Assembly: GCA_000507305.1 (NCBI GenBank)
Contig: DF241102.1
Coordinates: 1,238-65,237, forward strand
Origin: Breviolum minutum Mf 1.05b.01
Taxonomy: Eukaryota > Sar > Dinophyceae > Suessiales > Symbiodiniaceae
DNA length: 64,000 bases
Reading direction: 5' to 3'
How positions within the stretch are numbered: position 1 is the first letter of the stretch; each line of letters starts with the position of its first letter. The position numbers and the translations under genes were made by a program. Below are positions 37,106 through 51,100 of this stretch, piece by piece. A model generated the notes under the pieces. The model saw only the letters and a list, made by a program, of their open reading frames with translations. It searched no databases and was not told the origin of the DNA.

Positions 37106-37861
37106 GTTAGTACCACCTCCGCTTAGAAGCCGTAAAAAGGCCATGGATGGAAGGGGAACAAAACAACCCCTGCGGACTTAGGATCACTATGGGTTATTAA
37201 TCACTGAACCAAGTCCTGGGATGATCCTCCAAGTACACTGCCTGAAACTAACAGCAGGGCTGATGGGATTTGTTTGTTCCCTATATATACGTAAGTTTAT
37301 ATATATTTGTGTTATTGAAGATAAAAAGACACTATATGTATGACCATATATGAAAAAAAAGAAAAACATATCTGAAATTAGATGTGCAGTATGCAAGTAT
37401 CCTCAATGAATTCCTGGAATCCTAACTAGACGCTTATATATCAACAAGTACAAAGAACATCGACTGAAATCGAGGTCATCTTGGAAGATGATTCCCTCCT
37501 AAAACCTTTGGGGAATCCTCCTACCACCTTGCAAAAATACAGCCCTTGACAACTGAAACTGAACTACCCTAAGAATCCATGGGATGTCAGGTTTTGTGTC
37601 AAAAAACACCCCCTTTTGTCGAGGGCCTCTCCTCTTCCCCATGTCTGAGACCACCCCCATTTTTTTTCATGACGTTGAAGAACGTTTTTCGACAAAAAAT
37701 GCCGGTCCAAGGTGCACATAGGCTTAGAAGAGATGGAGGAAGATGTGTCTCGGGTAAGGAACTTTGCATCAAGCCGCTGGGCCAACCTTCCCCGGGGTTA
37801 GCATTGGGAGGAACAACGACTTGAAGCGTGGAAAGGTGATGGTATACCCCAACAAATGTAT

Positions 37862-38000
37862 GTAATGTTGACCCCGGATTAATAAACCCCATGGTTGCTT
37901 AATTGGGGGGGTTCCATTTTAAAGGGGATTCATCACTTTTGGGGGTACCCCCTTAATAATCACTATAGGGGTTTATTAATCCGGGGTTGACATTACATAT
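37862..38000. mobile_element. Single-copy foldback element
   Basis: Long inverted repeat: GTAATGTTGACCCCGGATTA at the left is matched by its complement at the right, with AATAAACCCC inner arms. No second copy was noticed in the window. Confidence 0.7.
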
Positions 38001-38386
38001 CATATATACATACCCAACCATCATTTTTCATAGGTTGGTGGTAACGAGTTTTACCCATTTTTTATACAAAAGGTTTATCATCATCCAACAGTAAGCGCTT
38101 CCACTATGTTTTAAACGGTGGCAACGAGTTCTAGCACATTTCTAGTCCCTCGTCATGACTGCTTTTGGGGTGGGCACCTGGATGATCCCACCAAGTGAAA
38201 CGGTGAATCCATGCAGAATTTTTATCTGGAAGATCCAGGTATGTGGGTGTTTCCTGAAATGGTGGTTTTTCCCCCCAAATCATCCATTTTAATAGGGTTT
38301 CCATGAAATAAACCATCCATTTTGGGGTACCCCAATGTTAGGAAACCCCCATGTATCGTGATGCGAAACCCCTACCAACACACCAC

Positions 38387-38504
38387 CAGGATGACATGAC
38401 AATTTTGAGGTGAACGGACCAAAAATTCGACTGTTACTGGGACGGGGGAGCATTCCAAGTTCAGAATCGTAGGGAAATGGTCCATTTCTTGGTTGAGACG
38501 TGCC
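38387..38504 (-). CDS. Candidate upstream exon of LRR gene A
   Basis: Acceptor CAGACTTGAAG|G, one base of phase, then 39 codons with alternating hydrophobics typical of LRRs: RLNQEMDHFPTILNLECSPV near the start and QNCHVIL at the end, before CTG|GTGGTG. A second frame through the same bases is also open. Its exit phase fits 36900-36944. Confidence 0.38.
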
Positions 38505-40897
38505 CTTCAAGTCTGCAGGTCATTCGGGGCACCAGTATTTAAAATAACCCAACCTGTCTTGAAATGTAAAGGCAAATGGAAAAAATACAAAATGCGTTTT
38601 AATATGCCCAAATCTATTTGTGAATTCTTGGAAGATGTGAATATGACCCAAAAAAAATTAAGATAATATTAGCTTTTCCTTTCGGGATAGTGCACCGAAA
38701 AATCCATGATTCAAATGTTGTGAGGGATGATTCTAAATCTAAAAACATGATCCTTTATCAAGAACCATCCATAGCTATACCCAAGAAGTCCTTGGCCAAC
38801 ATGTTTTTAGGGGTTGGTTTACGAGTTTCACTACTTTTTCTACGTAGTACAGGTTTATTATCATCCCAATTTTGGATGCCCACCAATTTCGACAAACATT
38901 TGGGCGGTTCAACGCCTTCCAGGGTATGATATATATATATATCATATATAGGATCCATGTATGGTACATTTACTTACATTTTCCACAAAACAAAGAAGTA
39001 AATGGACCATACATGGATCCTATACATAGATACATATAAATATAATACACCTTCAGGAGAATCACGCCTTTTCGTTGCTGACCCTTCTAATTGGCGGTTT
39101 CAACCCATCCGAAAAATATGCTCGTCAAATTGGATCACCTCCCCACAAATCGGGGTGAAAATAAAAATATCTATACCACTTATATACCACTTATCATTGC
39201 CTTCTGGGTGATATAGTTTTTATATATTTATATATATATATATCACCTATATATATATATATATACCTTTTATGCGGAACCAGAAACAACAACCACCCTG
39301 CTTTTAAAATTTGGCCTCGTCTTCCAAGGCATTTTTCCCCTGCTAAAGAAGAGCCATGGCTCTTCACGAGGTTTCGGATGTTCGGTGCTGCAAACAAAAA
39401 CTCCGACACGAGACGCCTCACCCGTCCTTTTTTCGAAGCGTCGTCGTCTTGGCTGACTTAACCGTTGGGTTTTTTTCGGAGGTTTTTCTTTCAGTTGGGG
39501 GGAAAAAAGGCAACAAAGGAGGTGTTATATAACATATAGTACTGTAGTTAATTATCTGTTAAAGACATCCAAGATGTTTGGGGTTCACAACTTTACTCCG
39601 TTGTTTTTCCCAAAAAAGATTTGTGTAAGGTCAAAGCTGTCTGGGATCGGGTTTTAATCAGGTTGCTAAGGTCTTTTCTAGCGGAAATGCATTTGAAAAG
39701 GTGTGGGCTTTATTTAAAAGAAATCCAAAAAAAATACACCCCAGAAATCCGACATAGATACCCAACAATGGCCATATTTTAAAGAGTGTCAACCTTTTGA
39801 TTAAACCATCATTTTGGGTATCCATCCGTTGGTTTTTCGGGGATGCTGCTGAAGTTGATACGCCTTGTCAAATGTCTGACGTCGTTCAGCTGATGAACAA
39901 AAACACCCGCGAGTTTTCAAGGCATGAAAAGTTGAATGCCGAAGTCCAGGCGTCTCAAATCGTCATTCTTTCATCCAGTTGTTTACGATTTTTTTTGTTT
40001 TGAAAAGGATAGCATCTGAATATCATTGAGTAGATCATTGTTCAATCATTCATGACTCAATGACCATGTTTATGTCCTGGGTGACTTGAAGGGTCGGTCA
40101 CAATTTTTACAGCACAATCACAGCGGGTTCCGAACGCGGCGCCGCATCTTTCACGGCTACATTTCAGCAGCATCCTTCATCTCACCGGGCTGCAGCCAAA
40201 CTTGGCTGTCCTTGGAAATCTGAGGGGTCATGTCACAAGTACAGTATACCAAGAGGATCCTAGGATCCATGTATGACATGCATAGTTCCCTACATTTAAG
40301 GATGAATTTTTATGGCAAATCTAGGTAAATATGCCAGTCCCATGGATGCTTTGGGATGGATTGTTATATTGTTCATCACATTCTCTTTCAGATTCGGCTT
40401 CATGTCAAGCGTAAAACTTGTAATTTCTGCTTGCAATAAACTGAGGGTTGCTTTATTATCCCCCTTAAAAATCCCCCCAAAAAAAGAAAGGGACACATAG
40501 CAAACCCTGAAGAAAACCGGCAACAAAAAGATGAAACCAGCCATCAGGTGCCTTCATATTCAGCACAAGTCGATCTGCCTGCCATCAATAGGTCGAGGCT
40601 GTGGAAGATTGAATCACTAAAACCTACCGGAATTTACGCGTTTTTTTTTATCATGTACAAAATCCACAGGGAAGAAAAGTCCCACATATTGAAAGTTTGT
40701 CAAAAAGGTAGTGATTACAGAAATATGTTATATAATTATATATATACATATTCATATATAGTTGGTTGTGTTTTTTTCAAAAACAATGGAAAAGCAAAAA
40801 CGAACAGGAGTTTTCAAACTTGTGTTTATCTTATGAATTTGCCTTTCGATGCAAACATTAACTAAAACAAAATGTGCTGTACATATGTCTTCCCCAC

Positions 40898-40936
40898 CCA
40901 TCCCAGGTAAAACAGATTCAAACAAATCCGTCGGAC
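40898..40936 (-). CDS. Candidate 39-base exon
   Basis: The acceptor is good (TTTACTATTTCAG|GT), followed by 13 codons (VRRICLNLFYLGW) and GTGGGG. It starts with Val in phase 0 like most exons here. Membership of LRR gene A is possible but unproved. Other weak pieces upstream of that gene are 39830-39889 (LNDVRHLTRRINFSS after TTCATCAG) and 40100-40220, which is open on both strands. Confidence 0.32.
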
Positions 40937-41967
40937 CTGAAATAGTAAATCCTGACCTCGAATCAAGGCTGTCAAAGCAAAGATGGTACTGTTGATGCTT
41001 CAGAAATCCCAAGGCCAATCACCGTTTGGATGTATAAAAACCCAATAAACAATGGGATAAACTAGGCAACTACCAACCTCAACTGGTGCGTTTCCGCCGG
41101 ATTTCTGAACCATCAACAGTAACTAAGCCTTAGGGAGTTCACCCTGGGAGAAAAAAGTTGACAGTTCAGTAGGGGTGATTTTTGTTAACCATCAAAAAGC
41201 CGCTTAGTAGATTTGGTAGGGATTTCCTATCCATAAAAAAAAATGGTTGGAAAAGTCCCAGCATTCAGCTGGTAAGATAACGCATTTTCCATGAATTTGA
41301 GTTTAGTTGGTGGTTTCAACTCGCTTGCATAAGAGGATTCCTTCATAATTCATCGTCCTCGGGCTGATGCTGCAACGGTTTGCATATAAGTTTCTTACAT
41401 CTGGATGTAGTTGATGCTTGAAGCACTCATGAATGAAACATATGCGCAAGTCAGATTGGGAATCAGTTCCCCAAGTAGTAGAAGTACAAATGACAACAAT
41501 CATGGAAACCACTATATCTATGAAATGTTCTTTGTGACCCTGAAAATTGAAAAGAAAATCGGATGAAGAGACTGCCACGAATTTGTTTTTCGTGTTTGAC
41601 CAAAAACTCTGATTGATGTTTTTCTTTTTGTGGGGTGGATTTCGCTTCCGTCTCAACCCTCCAAAACCAATTGCTCATAAATGCTGTTTAAATGCTCGTC
41701 ATGTGAGCTTTAAAAAATCACAGATGCTCCATGTATCCAATATGAGACCCTACATTTACCATCAATTTAAGCCACGTGTAGGTAAATATTCCATACTTGG
41801 AGCCATTTGGGAATGTGGGCATCCTTTTTTTTGGACTCAGTTGATCATCATGATTCAAAACCCCTATCGCATTTTCGTTAATTTGCGTTATAATGATTCC
41901 GTTTATAAGAATATCATTCAGAATATCTATAATTAAGGGCTTATTATAAACCCCATCTAAGTTGGCT

Positions 41968-42126
41968 TTAGTCTAACCCCCCATCATAACCCAAACGAAC
42001 CGTTCTTTGTTTAACAAAAACCACGGTAGCTAAGGCACCGATAATTGCTGCTGCACCCGTGAAAGGACCAATCTTTGAATCTGCAAGAACCTCGTGAGGA
42101 GATAATCTCAGCTGATCAAGGCTTCT
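41968..42126 (-). CDS. Last exon of the unrecognised gene, with C-terminal membrane span
   Basis: Acceptor GTTTTATTCACGCAG, then 52 codons and TAA. A leading RSLDQLRLSPHEVLADSKIG is followed by a hydrophobic segment (TGAAAIIGALATVVFV), two basic residues and a short polar tail ending GGLD. This looks like a tail anchor or a single C-terminal transmembrane helix. The arrangement resembles the exon at 60905-61062, though the sequences differ. Confidence 0.6.
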   Translation of the reverse strand, partial: RSLDQLRLSPHEVLADSKIGPFTGAAAIIGALATVVFVKQRTVRLGYDGGLD

Positions 42127-45100
42127 CTGCGTGAATAAAACATACCCGGAACCGTTGGTTGTTTATGTCACGTCTTTTAGTACTATGTGGGGAGCTTAAA
42201 AACCAAGAATTTTTCAAACTTTACACAGCTTGGACCAATGTTTGCCTTTCTACATCTATTTTCTACAGATGTTCAAAGACCTTTTTTTCAGCAGCGAAAC
42301 AAAAAAAAACATGTGGCAACTGCTGCAGTACCTGAGACGCCAACTGAAAGTGACAAAGGATTGCCTATTGCCACCTGCAAAAAAAACACACCACTTCACG
42401 GCGACTTTGTCTGGTTGTGTTTAATAACGGGATCCTGTCATGGCGTAGGTAACATCAATCCCTAACATAACTAGGTCCGTATTTCATTCCCTACCAAAAA
42501 AAACAAAACAACAAAACGGTGCCCGTTGTTTCATTGCTCAACTGCATCATTCATCGCATCTAAGCCAAATTTGAAAAAGATCTTGCGAAAAGGGCCCCAG
42601 CATTGACGGCACCAAACTCAATGCAAACATCTCCGCCGGACAAGTCCTGCGAAAATACCAACAAACTCCGAGCTTAAAACGCTGTGAGGAGAGATGATGA
42701 AAAACGCCTTTGGAATTTGGAATGTGAGAAAGTTCTCAAAAAACATACAGCTTCCGCGGTAGAACAGTTTTTTATCAAACGAAAACCCATCAGAAAGCTC
42801 CTCAAAGTACCATCCTCAGACGCAAGAGAATCAACGAACATGTTCATAAATGTTCACTTTCAGCCCAGCATAAGTCCGAGATATACTTACGTGAATCAAT
42901 GAAAAAAAACTGACCTTCAACTTCTCATCCAAACATGGCCAAATCAATCTTCTTCCAGCAATTTCTTCCCAACCCTAAACTACTGTTGATGGACGAAATC
43001 CTGCACCACCTGGGATGGCTAAAACCCTACGAAATAATGGGATAATCATGGATAATCATCATCCGTAAGGTGGTTAGCCGGATTTTGGGACCCATCAACA
43101 GTTATCAACCGTTTGACTTTCCGGTGGCGTTTGGGTGTGAAAATTTCAGGAACTCTTAAGGACTGTTCATGATGCTTCAGAAATCCCGTTGGGCCAATCA
43201 CCTGGCCTAAGAATGTTTTGGAATTTTCCCTCGTAAATAATAAGATAAACTAATGATCAACCTCAAGTCTTGCGCGTGCAACCGACCGGATTTCTGAAGC
43301 AGAAGAAAAGTATCCAATCAACTTCAAGGCAACAAAAAAACATACAAAAATTTGGTGATTCATTCAACATTGCCGAGTGACCTTTGCCACCAGTGGATTC
43401 CCATTCCTCCTTGGCAACGCTTGGGGAAAGGACATTTTAAGTGACATGAGTTGAGCACAGAGCGGAATATCCTGCCCTAAGAATCATGGGATCTCAAAAC
43501 TGGTAGCTTTGGAGATCCAAACAAACCCTGCGAGAAACAGAGTCAAACACCTCCGCGTGGAGGGTCCAATGAGTCTTAAGGTATACCTCCAATTGTGACA
43601 AATTTCCATTGAAAATATGTCAAATCAGGATAAAACCTACAAAATGGCTTGTTATCCCAAGTCTAATCTTTACTTAGCATATGCCACGGATGGCGCAACA
43701 GCATCCTAAATATACATCAACGCTTCCAAAACAATAAAACGCAAACAATATAAATCAAAGAACAAGCAATTCCTGTTTCTTTCCATCGCCTCAAAATAGC
43801 TAGTGACTTGAGGGGTCAGAATACTCAGGGGTACCCAAACCAACCCTGAATTCTCCCCAAACTCCATCGCACGCCTTGGTCACAGACAGGAGCATCGGCT
43901 TCACCTGAAAATCGTTTCAAACAGTCGGTGTTTTTGGGTGTTTTTTGGTTGGAGATGAAGTCCGTGCTGGTACTTGGAGGATCATCCCATGACTTGTAAG
44001 TGGTTAATAACCATGGTTGATAAATTAATACATCCCCATAAGTAGGATTGTTCGCCTTATAAACGGCCTAACTGGAAAATAAATGGGGGTTACTAACTAC
44101 TTACTCAGTGAGAAACCCCTAGACTTCTTTTGGGAATATGTTGAAGTTGGGATTCTTCTTGTTTTTGTTCAATTTACATTGGGAAAGCCAACCTGTTCAA
44201 AAACTGATGGTTTTTCAAATTGATGCTTGGCTTAACAATTTTCCTGAAACGAGTTGCAAGAGAAAGAAGCTATATAATTCCTGATTTCATTGGATCATTT
44301 TCCCAAGTTTTTGGATGAAAATCGCACACAATCGTTGAAACAAGCACCTATCTAGAATAGGAACGAAATCGCACTCGACAGTGTCCAGATCCCTCTGCAG
44401 GCTCACCCCATCTGGTGCACTGCACAAACTCAGTCGAGCGAGTGTCACTGGCATCTCCTGCAGCTGCCAAAAACATAGCATTGCTGTCGTGGGTGTCGTA
44501 GGTGTTGTCTTTAACCACCTATATCTTGGGATGATCCCACAACACAATGGATGAAAGGAATCCCTCAAGATAGCTTCTTGGTAAAAAGTTTCAGGGTGTT
44601 TTCCAGATCTTTTTGTGCTGCTTCACCACCTTTACAGCCAAAAAAACACCCAAAAAATCGTCCTCTGCGCTTCCATCTGCTGAAGCCGCTAAGACCTGCC
44701 ATAGCGTTTATATAACCGGCAAAGGACCCAAAATCCCACCATGAACATCATGATCCATGGGTGACGTTTGGGAATTGATGTTGTGATTTCATAAGTTGGA
44801 TTAGCCCAAAGAAATTTATTTCCACCACAAAAACAATACCATCCCTAAAACTAACAGTCCGCCCGTGAAAATAGGCCGGGCCCCAAAAGGAAAGTAATCT
44901 TCCAACCATCCATTTTCAGGGGCTATGTTAGTTTCAGGGAGGGTAAAATTTGAATCTCCTCATAGCTCACTCACTCTGACAATGATCGGGCCCACCCGGA
45001 AAAATATTCATACTGCATCAATTCATGAGAATTTCAGAGTACATCCCCCTCCCCGAAAATAGCCGGCCTTCTTAAGGGATCATGATGGTTACTAATGGCT

Positions 45101-48100
45101 TGGACCTTTTTGCAGGAAGGTTTCTCGCAAAAACCAAAGATTTCAAATTTCAGTTGTGCTGTTGTAAAAAATGCATCTTTTCAATTTTTAATGAATTCAT
45201 ATTTCACCATGCAATAGATTCAATATTGAAATAGACACTCCCTGAAACTAACATGTTCCCCCCTTCTAAAATGGTTGTTGAGAAACTACCTTCCTTTTCA
45301 GAAGGCCTATTTTTACGAGCCATGTTAGTTTTAGGGAGCTGTAAATTATCTTTGACTGAGATACAGTTCATGAGGTGAAATGACTAAGATCTGTAGGTAA
45401 ATCTGATGATATTGCAACCTGCATGCTCCTGAGGATTTCTGTACGATTCACTACCTGTAAATGGAGTGTAGTTCCATCTTGATGTTCGGGTCAGTATGCC
45501 CAAATATCATATCATTCTTCACCAACCAGAACATATCATTAATCTATTATAATAATAAGATGTCATATGTCATATACATAAATGAACAATTAAAAATACA
45601 TATACATTCATTGTCATCAAAAATCAAATTATATATGTATATATACTGTATATACATGTACATCTTCACCCTGACTCACCCGAACGGATTACTTCAGGCA
45701 ACGAATGATTTCCCCATGAATCCATCGGTCACACACGGTCGTCGTCGCGCCTTGGCTGCGGTCGCTAAGCGTGGATCACTGGGACCCGAGAAGCCCAGTA
45801 ATTTGGCAGCTTCCCAATTCAGGACCTCGGGCTCGGGCCGTTGAGGAACCGGTCCCACTTGGAGGATGGGCTCCCTAAGGACGCGTAAGTGGTTTTCATC
45901 ACCATGGTGATCGCAAAGTCCCCTAAATGGGGTTATAGGACACCTTCCAAATGGCCGAAATTTATGGCTTATAAATCGGGGTGATCCTAAGCACTTACTA
46001 AATGGGATGATCCTCCAAGCAGGACCATTGGGTTTGTCAATGATTTTGCCCACATAATACCCTGGGGAAGATATATACCCCAAACTTCCCCCCCCAAAAA
46101 AAAACACAATTCGAAAGGAATTCCGAAACATAAACTGTTGGTGAAACATCCGGGGGCCCATCTTCCAGGGGTATGTGGGTGGGATCTTATAGAGTTTGAT
46201 GGTTGATGGTTGGGGTTGTTCCATATCCCATTACAGATCCATGGGACGAACGGGATGAATTTACCGATCCATATGAATTTTGTTGACTTTTAATGGTTTT
46301 CATGTAGGTAAATATACCGTTCGTCCCATGGATCCTATAGGTATGGACGATCCCATCCCCATGTTTTCTTACGATCTTTTATATCTTTCGGAATTTCCGC
46401 AAGTCGTGATGTGATTTGGTGATTTGACGGTGTTCTAATCGGCTATGGTACCCTCCCTGAATCTAACCGGGCCCCGGAAATTGGCCATCCCAGAAGGAAA
46501 TATCATCTTCCAACCATAGTCGTGAATTGCCTGGTAAACCGGTATATTTTCTATAGTTGGTGGTTTAAACCCATTTGAAAAATATTAGTCAAAATGGGAA
46601 TCTTCCCCAAATAGGGGTGAAAAAAAATATTTAAAACCACCACCTTGTTTTGGAATGCTCCCGGTGCAGCAAATGACGGATTTAATTTCGGGATCTCCAG
46701 GGTTTGCCATAATCACCTGAAACAACCCTAAAAAATAGGAGAAACCCCTACATCACCAAGGGACAATACCTGTCAATCTTTAGGGTTGATTTTCCCATTT
46801 AACAAGGTCCTTATGGTGGACCCCGATCTCCGAGCCTAAAAATGTGACTAGTAACCCAAGGTATATTACCCTTCGCTGCTAGCAAGGCCAATGGTTCTTT
46901 TTGACCTGGACCATGTGTTTCTGGTACCTCACCTGGGATGAGTTACATTTTCTTGAGGATCCACCACTCCCATCTCAGCAATGGTAGGATGACAAGTCAA
47001 GGAAGACTGTGCTACCAAGGTGCTGTGTGCGCAGCGCTGCTATCTACCAAACCGATGAATGCAAAGTCGCTTTCTTCGACCTCTTCGTTGGCCTGGAACG
47101 AACTTCCGATAAAACCGCTTCGCGGAAGCGTAGTGTGGGTGTGATTTCGAAATTTCGAACAAAAAAGAAGCAAAACACTAAATGTAAGTGCCAGGACATT
47201 TCATTTTACTGATTGCTTCATGATCCTTTTAATAGAAGTTACAATCCCTATATAACTAGGTAGTATAATCCCCTGGAACCTGTTTGTCCTCTTCTTTGGG
47301 CCTAAAAAACTCTCCAAAAAAGCCAAACTCCAATCAAAACAGGGGTCATTTGGGTTCCAGGCCCCTGTATCCATATATCTAGGAAATTTATTACAAATCC
47401 TTAAGCTGATTTAAGGACATTTTGGGGGGGGGGTCCCTTTACTAAGGCCTACCTTTTGGGGTGACTAGGATCAACATGTGACCAGCTGCTCACCCCACCT
47501 CGCCAACGATTTTTCCCTTCATCGCCAAGCCCAGGTTTCCCCCTGGCAGCTCAATACCAGGTAGATGCTTCACACCGCTGTAGAAACCTTGCGGTTTTGA
47601 GGGTCAACCGATGGACCGTTTTTTACCCAAAAGATCGACATCGGAAATTCATGTCAGAAAATTCCGAATCAGATTCCTGTTGGTGGGTTAGGTGGTATTT
47701 TTTGACACCCACATGAATGAAAAACATGTGCAAACAACTACAACTGTCAAATTGGGAATCATCTCCTGAGGTAGGGGTTGAAAATAGAAAATGGTTGGAG
47801 ACCAATGTCTAAGTCTAAGTGTGACATGTCATTTTTTTGGAAAAAATGCATGTGTATATAAAATATAGTGTAATTGTGCTTATTCCAAAGATTGCCAAAA
47901 AACTGATCATCCTGAAATGTTCAGCCTTGTAATATCGGGTCAAGGGGTCGGCTTCTCAGCAAAGGGCCACACCTTTTCAGCCCACAAAACACTATCTGAA
48001 AGAACTGGTTTAAATTGTGTTCTGACCAAACACTGTAATAGTCGATTGCTGAAGGTGCATATATGACCCGTAGTGAAATAGTTTTCTCAGGGTTTTGGCA

Positions 48101-51100
48101 TGCACCATGCCCAAGTGTGATATAAAATTGCAAAGCACAAATGGAAAGGTGGTCGTGGTAGTAAATCTAAAAGACGAATTTCAAAGGTCAAAATATTGAC
48201 ATTCGAAATTTCTTAGTCCCTAGCTTTATGCTGCCCACGGCCCTCCCGCAACACTGCGAATAACTCGATTTTTGATGATACTGGGATGTTCATGGTACTT
48301 AGCAAATGGATTAAAATTATAACCCCTATAGAAGTAGGTTGGATACGTCCTGTAAGTAGGTTATAAACCAACTTACTAACTAGTTACGATCACTTCCATG
48401 GGTCCACCCTAGTAGTAATATAGTTTGGTTTCCAGTCGTGTGACATTCCCACTGATCCTTGCAAAGTTGGTTGACATCTGTTTTTTTCATATGATATCTT
48501 GGGTGAAACAACAAGCAAAAAATTACCCGAACTGAGAACTGGTAAATCCCGGTTCAACCAGTCGGCACCTTTTGAGTCGATCATTGGCAAAAATGCCAGT
48601 CGGTGAGATACTGGTTGGTGGTTGAACCCACCCATCTGAAAAATATGCTCGTCAAAATGGATCATGTCCCCAACTAGTGGTGAAAAAAAAATATTTGAAA
48701 CCACCACCTAGGATATGTTGGGTAACATCCCTCACACAGGATGCCAGTCACCACCAGCAAGGGATCCCTATAAACCTTCATTTACCAATGGCATCCTCGG
48801 AGAGGAGCATATGCCAAGGGATACGTTCGTTGCATGGACCCTGAAAAGTAAAGCTCATTTATAACCTACTAATGATGGTTCAGCAATTCGGCTAGCCAGT
48901 TGAGGTTGATAGTTTATCCAATGATTTCCAGGGTTTTATACATCCCAGGTGGTTGTTTGGGATTTCTGACCCATCAACAGTACCATTTGTTTTGCCAAAC
49001 TAACCCCTATCTCATCACCCCAACGTTTTGCCTTGAGAGGCAGCTTCCCCTGGCAAATATAGCTCTGCACGAGCTCCATAACGATCTAAATCCTGAGAGA
49101 GTTGGCAATCAATGACTTGACAAACCATTTTTTGTTGTTCAACAACAAAAGTTGTTTTACCCTCCCTGAAACTAACATTCTCACACCTGAAAAAATTGAT
49201 GCTTGGAATATGATCGTTTCCTTTTGTATTTTCATGGGCGAACTGTTAGTTTCAGGGAGTGTAAGTGAATCCCCTAGAAGTCCACTTAACCACCAATTTT
49301 TGATCCAAATGCTGGGTTTCCAAAATTGGATGATGATAAACACCAAACCACAACCCCTTACGGAATAAAAAAAGGGTGAAACTCGCGCAAACCAACCAAC
49401 CTCCCTAAGAATCATGGGATCTCAAAACAGGTGATTTGGAGATCCCAGAACCCTGCTATTCACATCCAAACCTCTCTATAGGAGGGTCCAATGATTCTTA
49501 GGGCTACCATAAGAATTATGGGATCTCAAAACAGGTGATTTGGAGATTGCAGAACCCTGCTATTCACATCCAAACCTCTCTATAGGAGGGTCCAATGATT
49601 CTTAGGTCTACCCTAAGAATCATGGGATCTCAAAACAGGTGATTTGGAGATCCCAGAACCCTGCTATTCACATCCAAACCTCTCTATAGGAGGGTCCAAT
49701 GATTCTGAGGGCTACCCGGCTACCCTAAGAATCATGGGATCTCAAAACAGGTGATTTGGAGATCCCAGAACCCTGCTATTCACGTCCAAACCTCTCTAAT
49801 AGGAGGGTCCCATGATTCTTAGGGCTATAAAAAATTGCTGGCCGGTGGGCTTTGAGGGGAATCTGCTTCGTGGTTTCACACACCCGTTTTCAACGATCGG
49901 ATTTTCCTTGCCACCGCGGCCCAAAAAAAGTCGACGTCCAAACCACCCCCTTCAGGTTTTGAATTGAAAAATATAGAGAGAATGATTTCACCAATTTGAA
50001 ATCTATAGTTTCCCAATTTGTTCCACTTGGACAAATTTCAGCAAATCACCAATGGTTTTCCTCTGGTGAAAATGTTAAAATTGGGAAATTGATTTCATCA
50101 AATGTTCCCGGGGGCACAAATTGATCAAACAATATTGGGTCTCCACCAAAAATATCACCCGAGATTTTTTGTTCATAGAATTTCCTGCAAATTCTGGAGT
50201 CATTCACTTGTTTTGCTTCTTCAAAACGCAAAATGATCATGTGATACCACTACAATGTGTGATGTTTTTTTCAAGGCATTTGTAAGTTGAGATACCAATC
50301 TTTTTTCGCTGCCAAAGCAGGTGACAAAAAATGTCGTGTTTTTTGCTAAACGTGGTATGCACAGGAAGCAAACAAAAACCTGAGAGCTGCACCAAATCAT
50401 ATTGCTTAAAAAAAGGTTTACCTTGGAGGAGGATGCTGTTTTTTCGTTGACAACTGAATTTTCCCGTTGGAGTTGGCTTGGGAAAAAAAATCGTTAGGAT
50501 CAAGGAAGGGTTTGGGGGTTAAAAAAAGGCCACGAAATGGAGAAACAAAATACAGTATGGGATTTGGACATCAAAGTAAAGAGATCATCCGATTTTGAAA
50601 GATTCACTCAGTTTGACTCATATAGTCATATTTCGTATGTAGGTGCAACTATTTTTGCAAGTGAAAACATGTGAAAACCCTTTGATATTGAGCCATCGCT
50701 TTTTTGAAGTCTTTCCAATTTTGAAAGTAAGTAAGAAACAAACTCGTATCTTTGTCAGGTAGTGTACTTGAACGATCCGTACACTTAGTCATCGGTGGTG
50801 ATGAGACAGAATCTAGATCTGTATATAGCCATGCGTAGGAGGGATATGCATATTATATATACACCGTATATAACTGTGCAAATGAATATTATAGAAATAC
50901 CATATACATCCATATACAAATACCTGAAACCTGAAACATCCATTTAAAAATTGGTTGGCTTAGGCTTTTGGATTCCAGGTTTACAAAGAGAGATCTACCA
51001 ACAAATGGACCATTTATGAAAGGCTATATTTGTTTGTTGTTTTTTGTTACACAAGTCGCAAGCAAACAAAAATGGACTGCAACTGCTTCACTGCTTCACC

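Noticed and set aside
46644-46716. Exon extended to use the family A element end as donor
   Set aside because: This leaves the wrong phase for the next exon at 45733-45825. The inner donor at 46678 keeps the frame.
49403-49824. Regularly spaced repeats resembling a CRISPR array
   Set aside because: Units of about 105 bases are nearly contiguous and are themselves inverted repeats, in a eukaryotic context with no cas genes.
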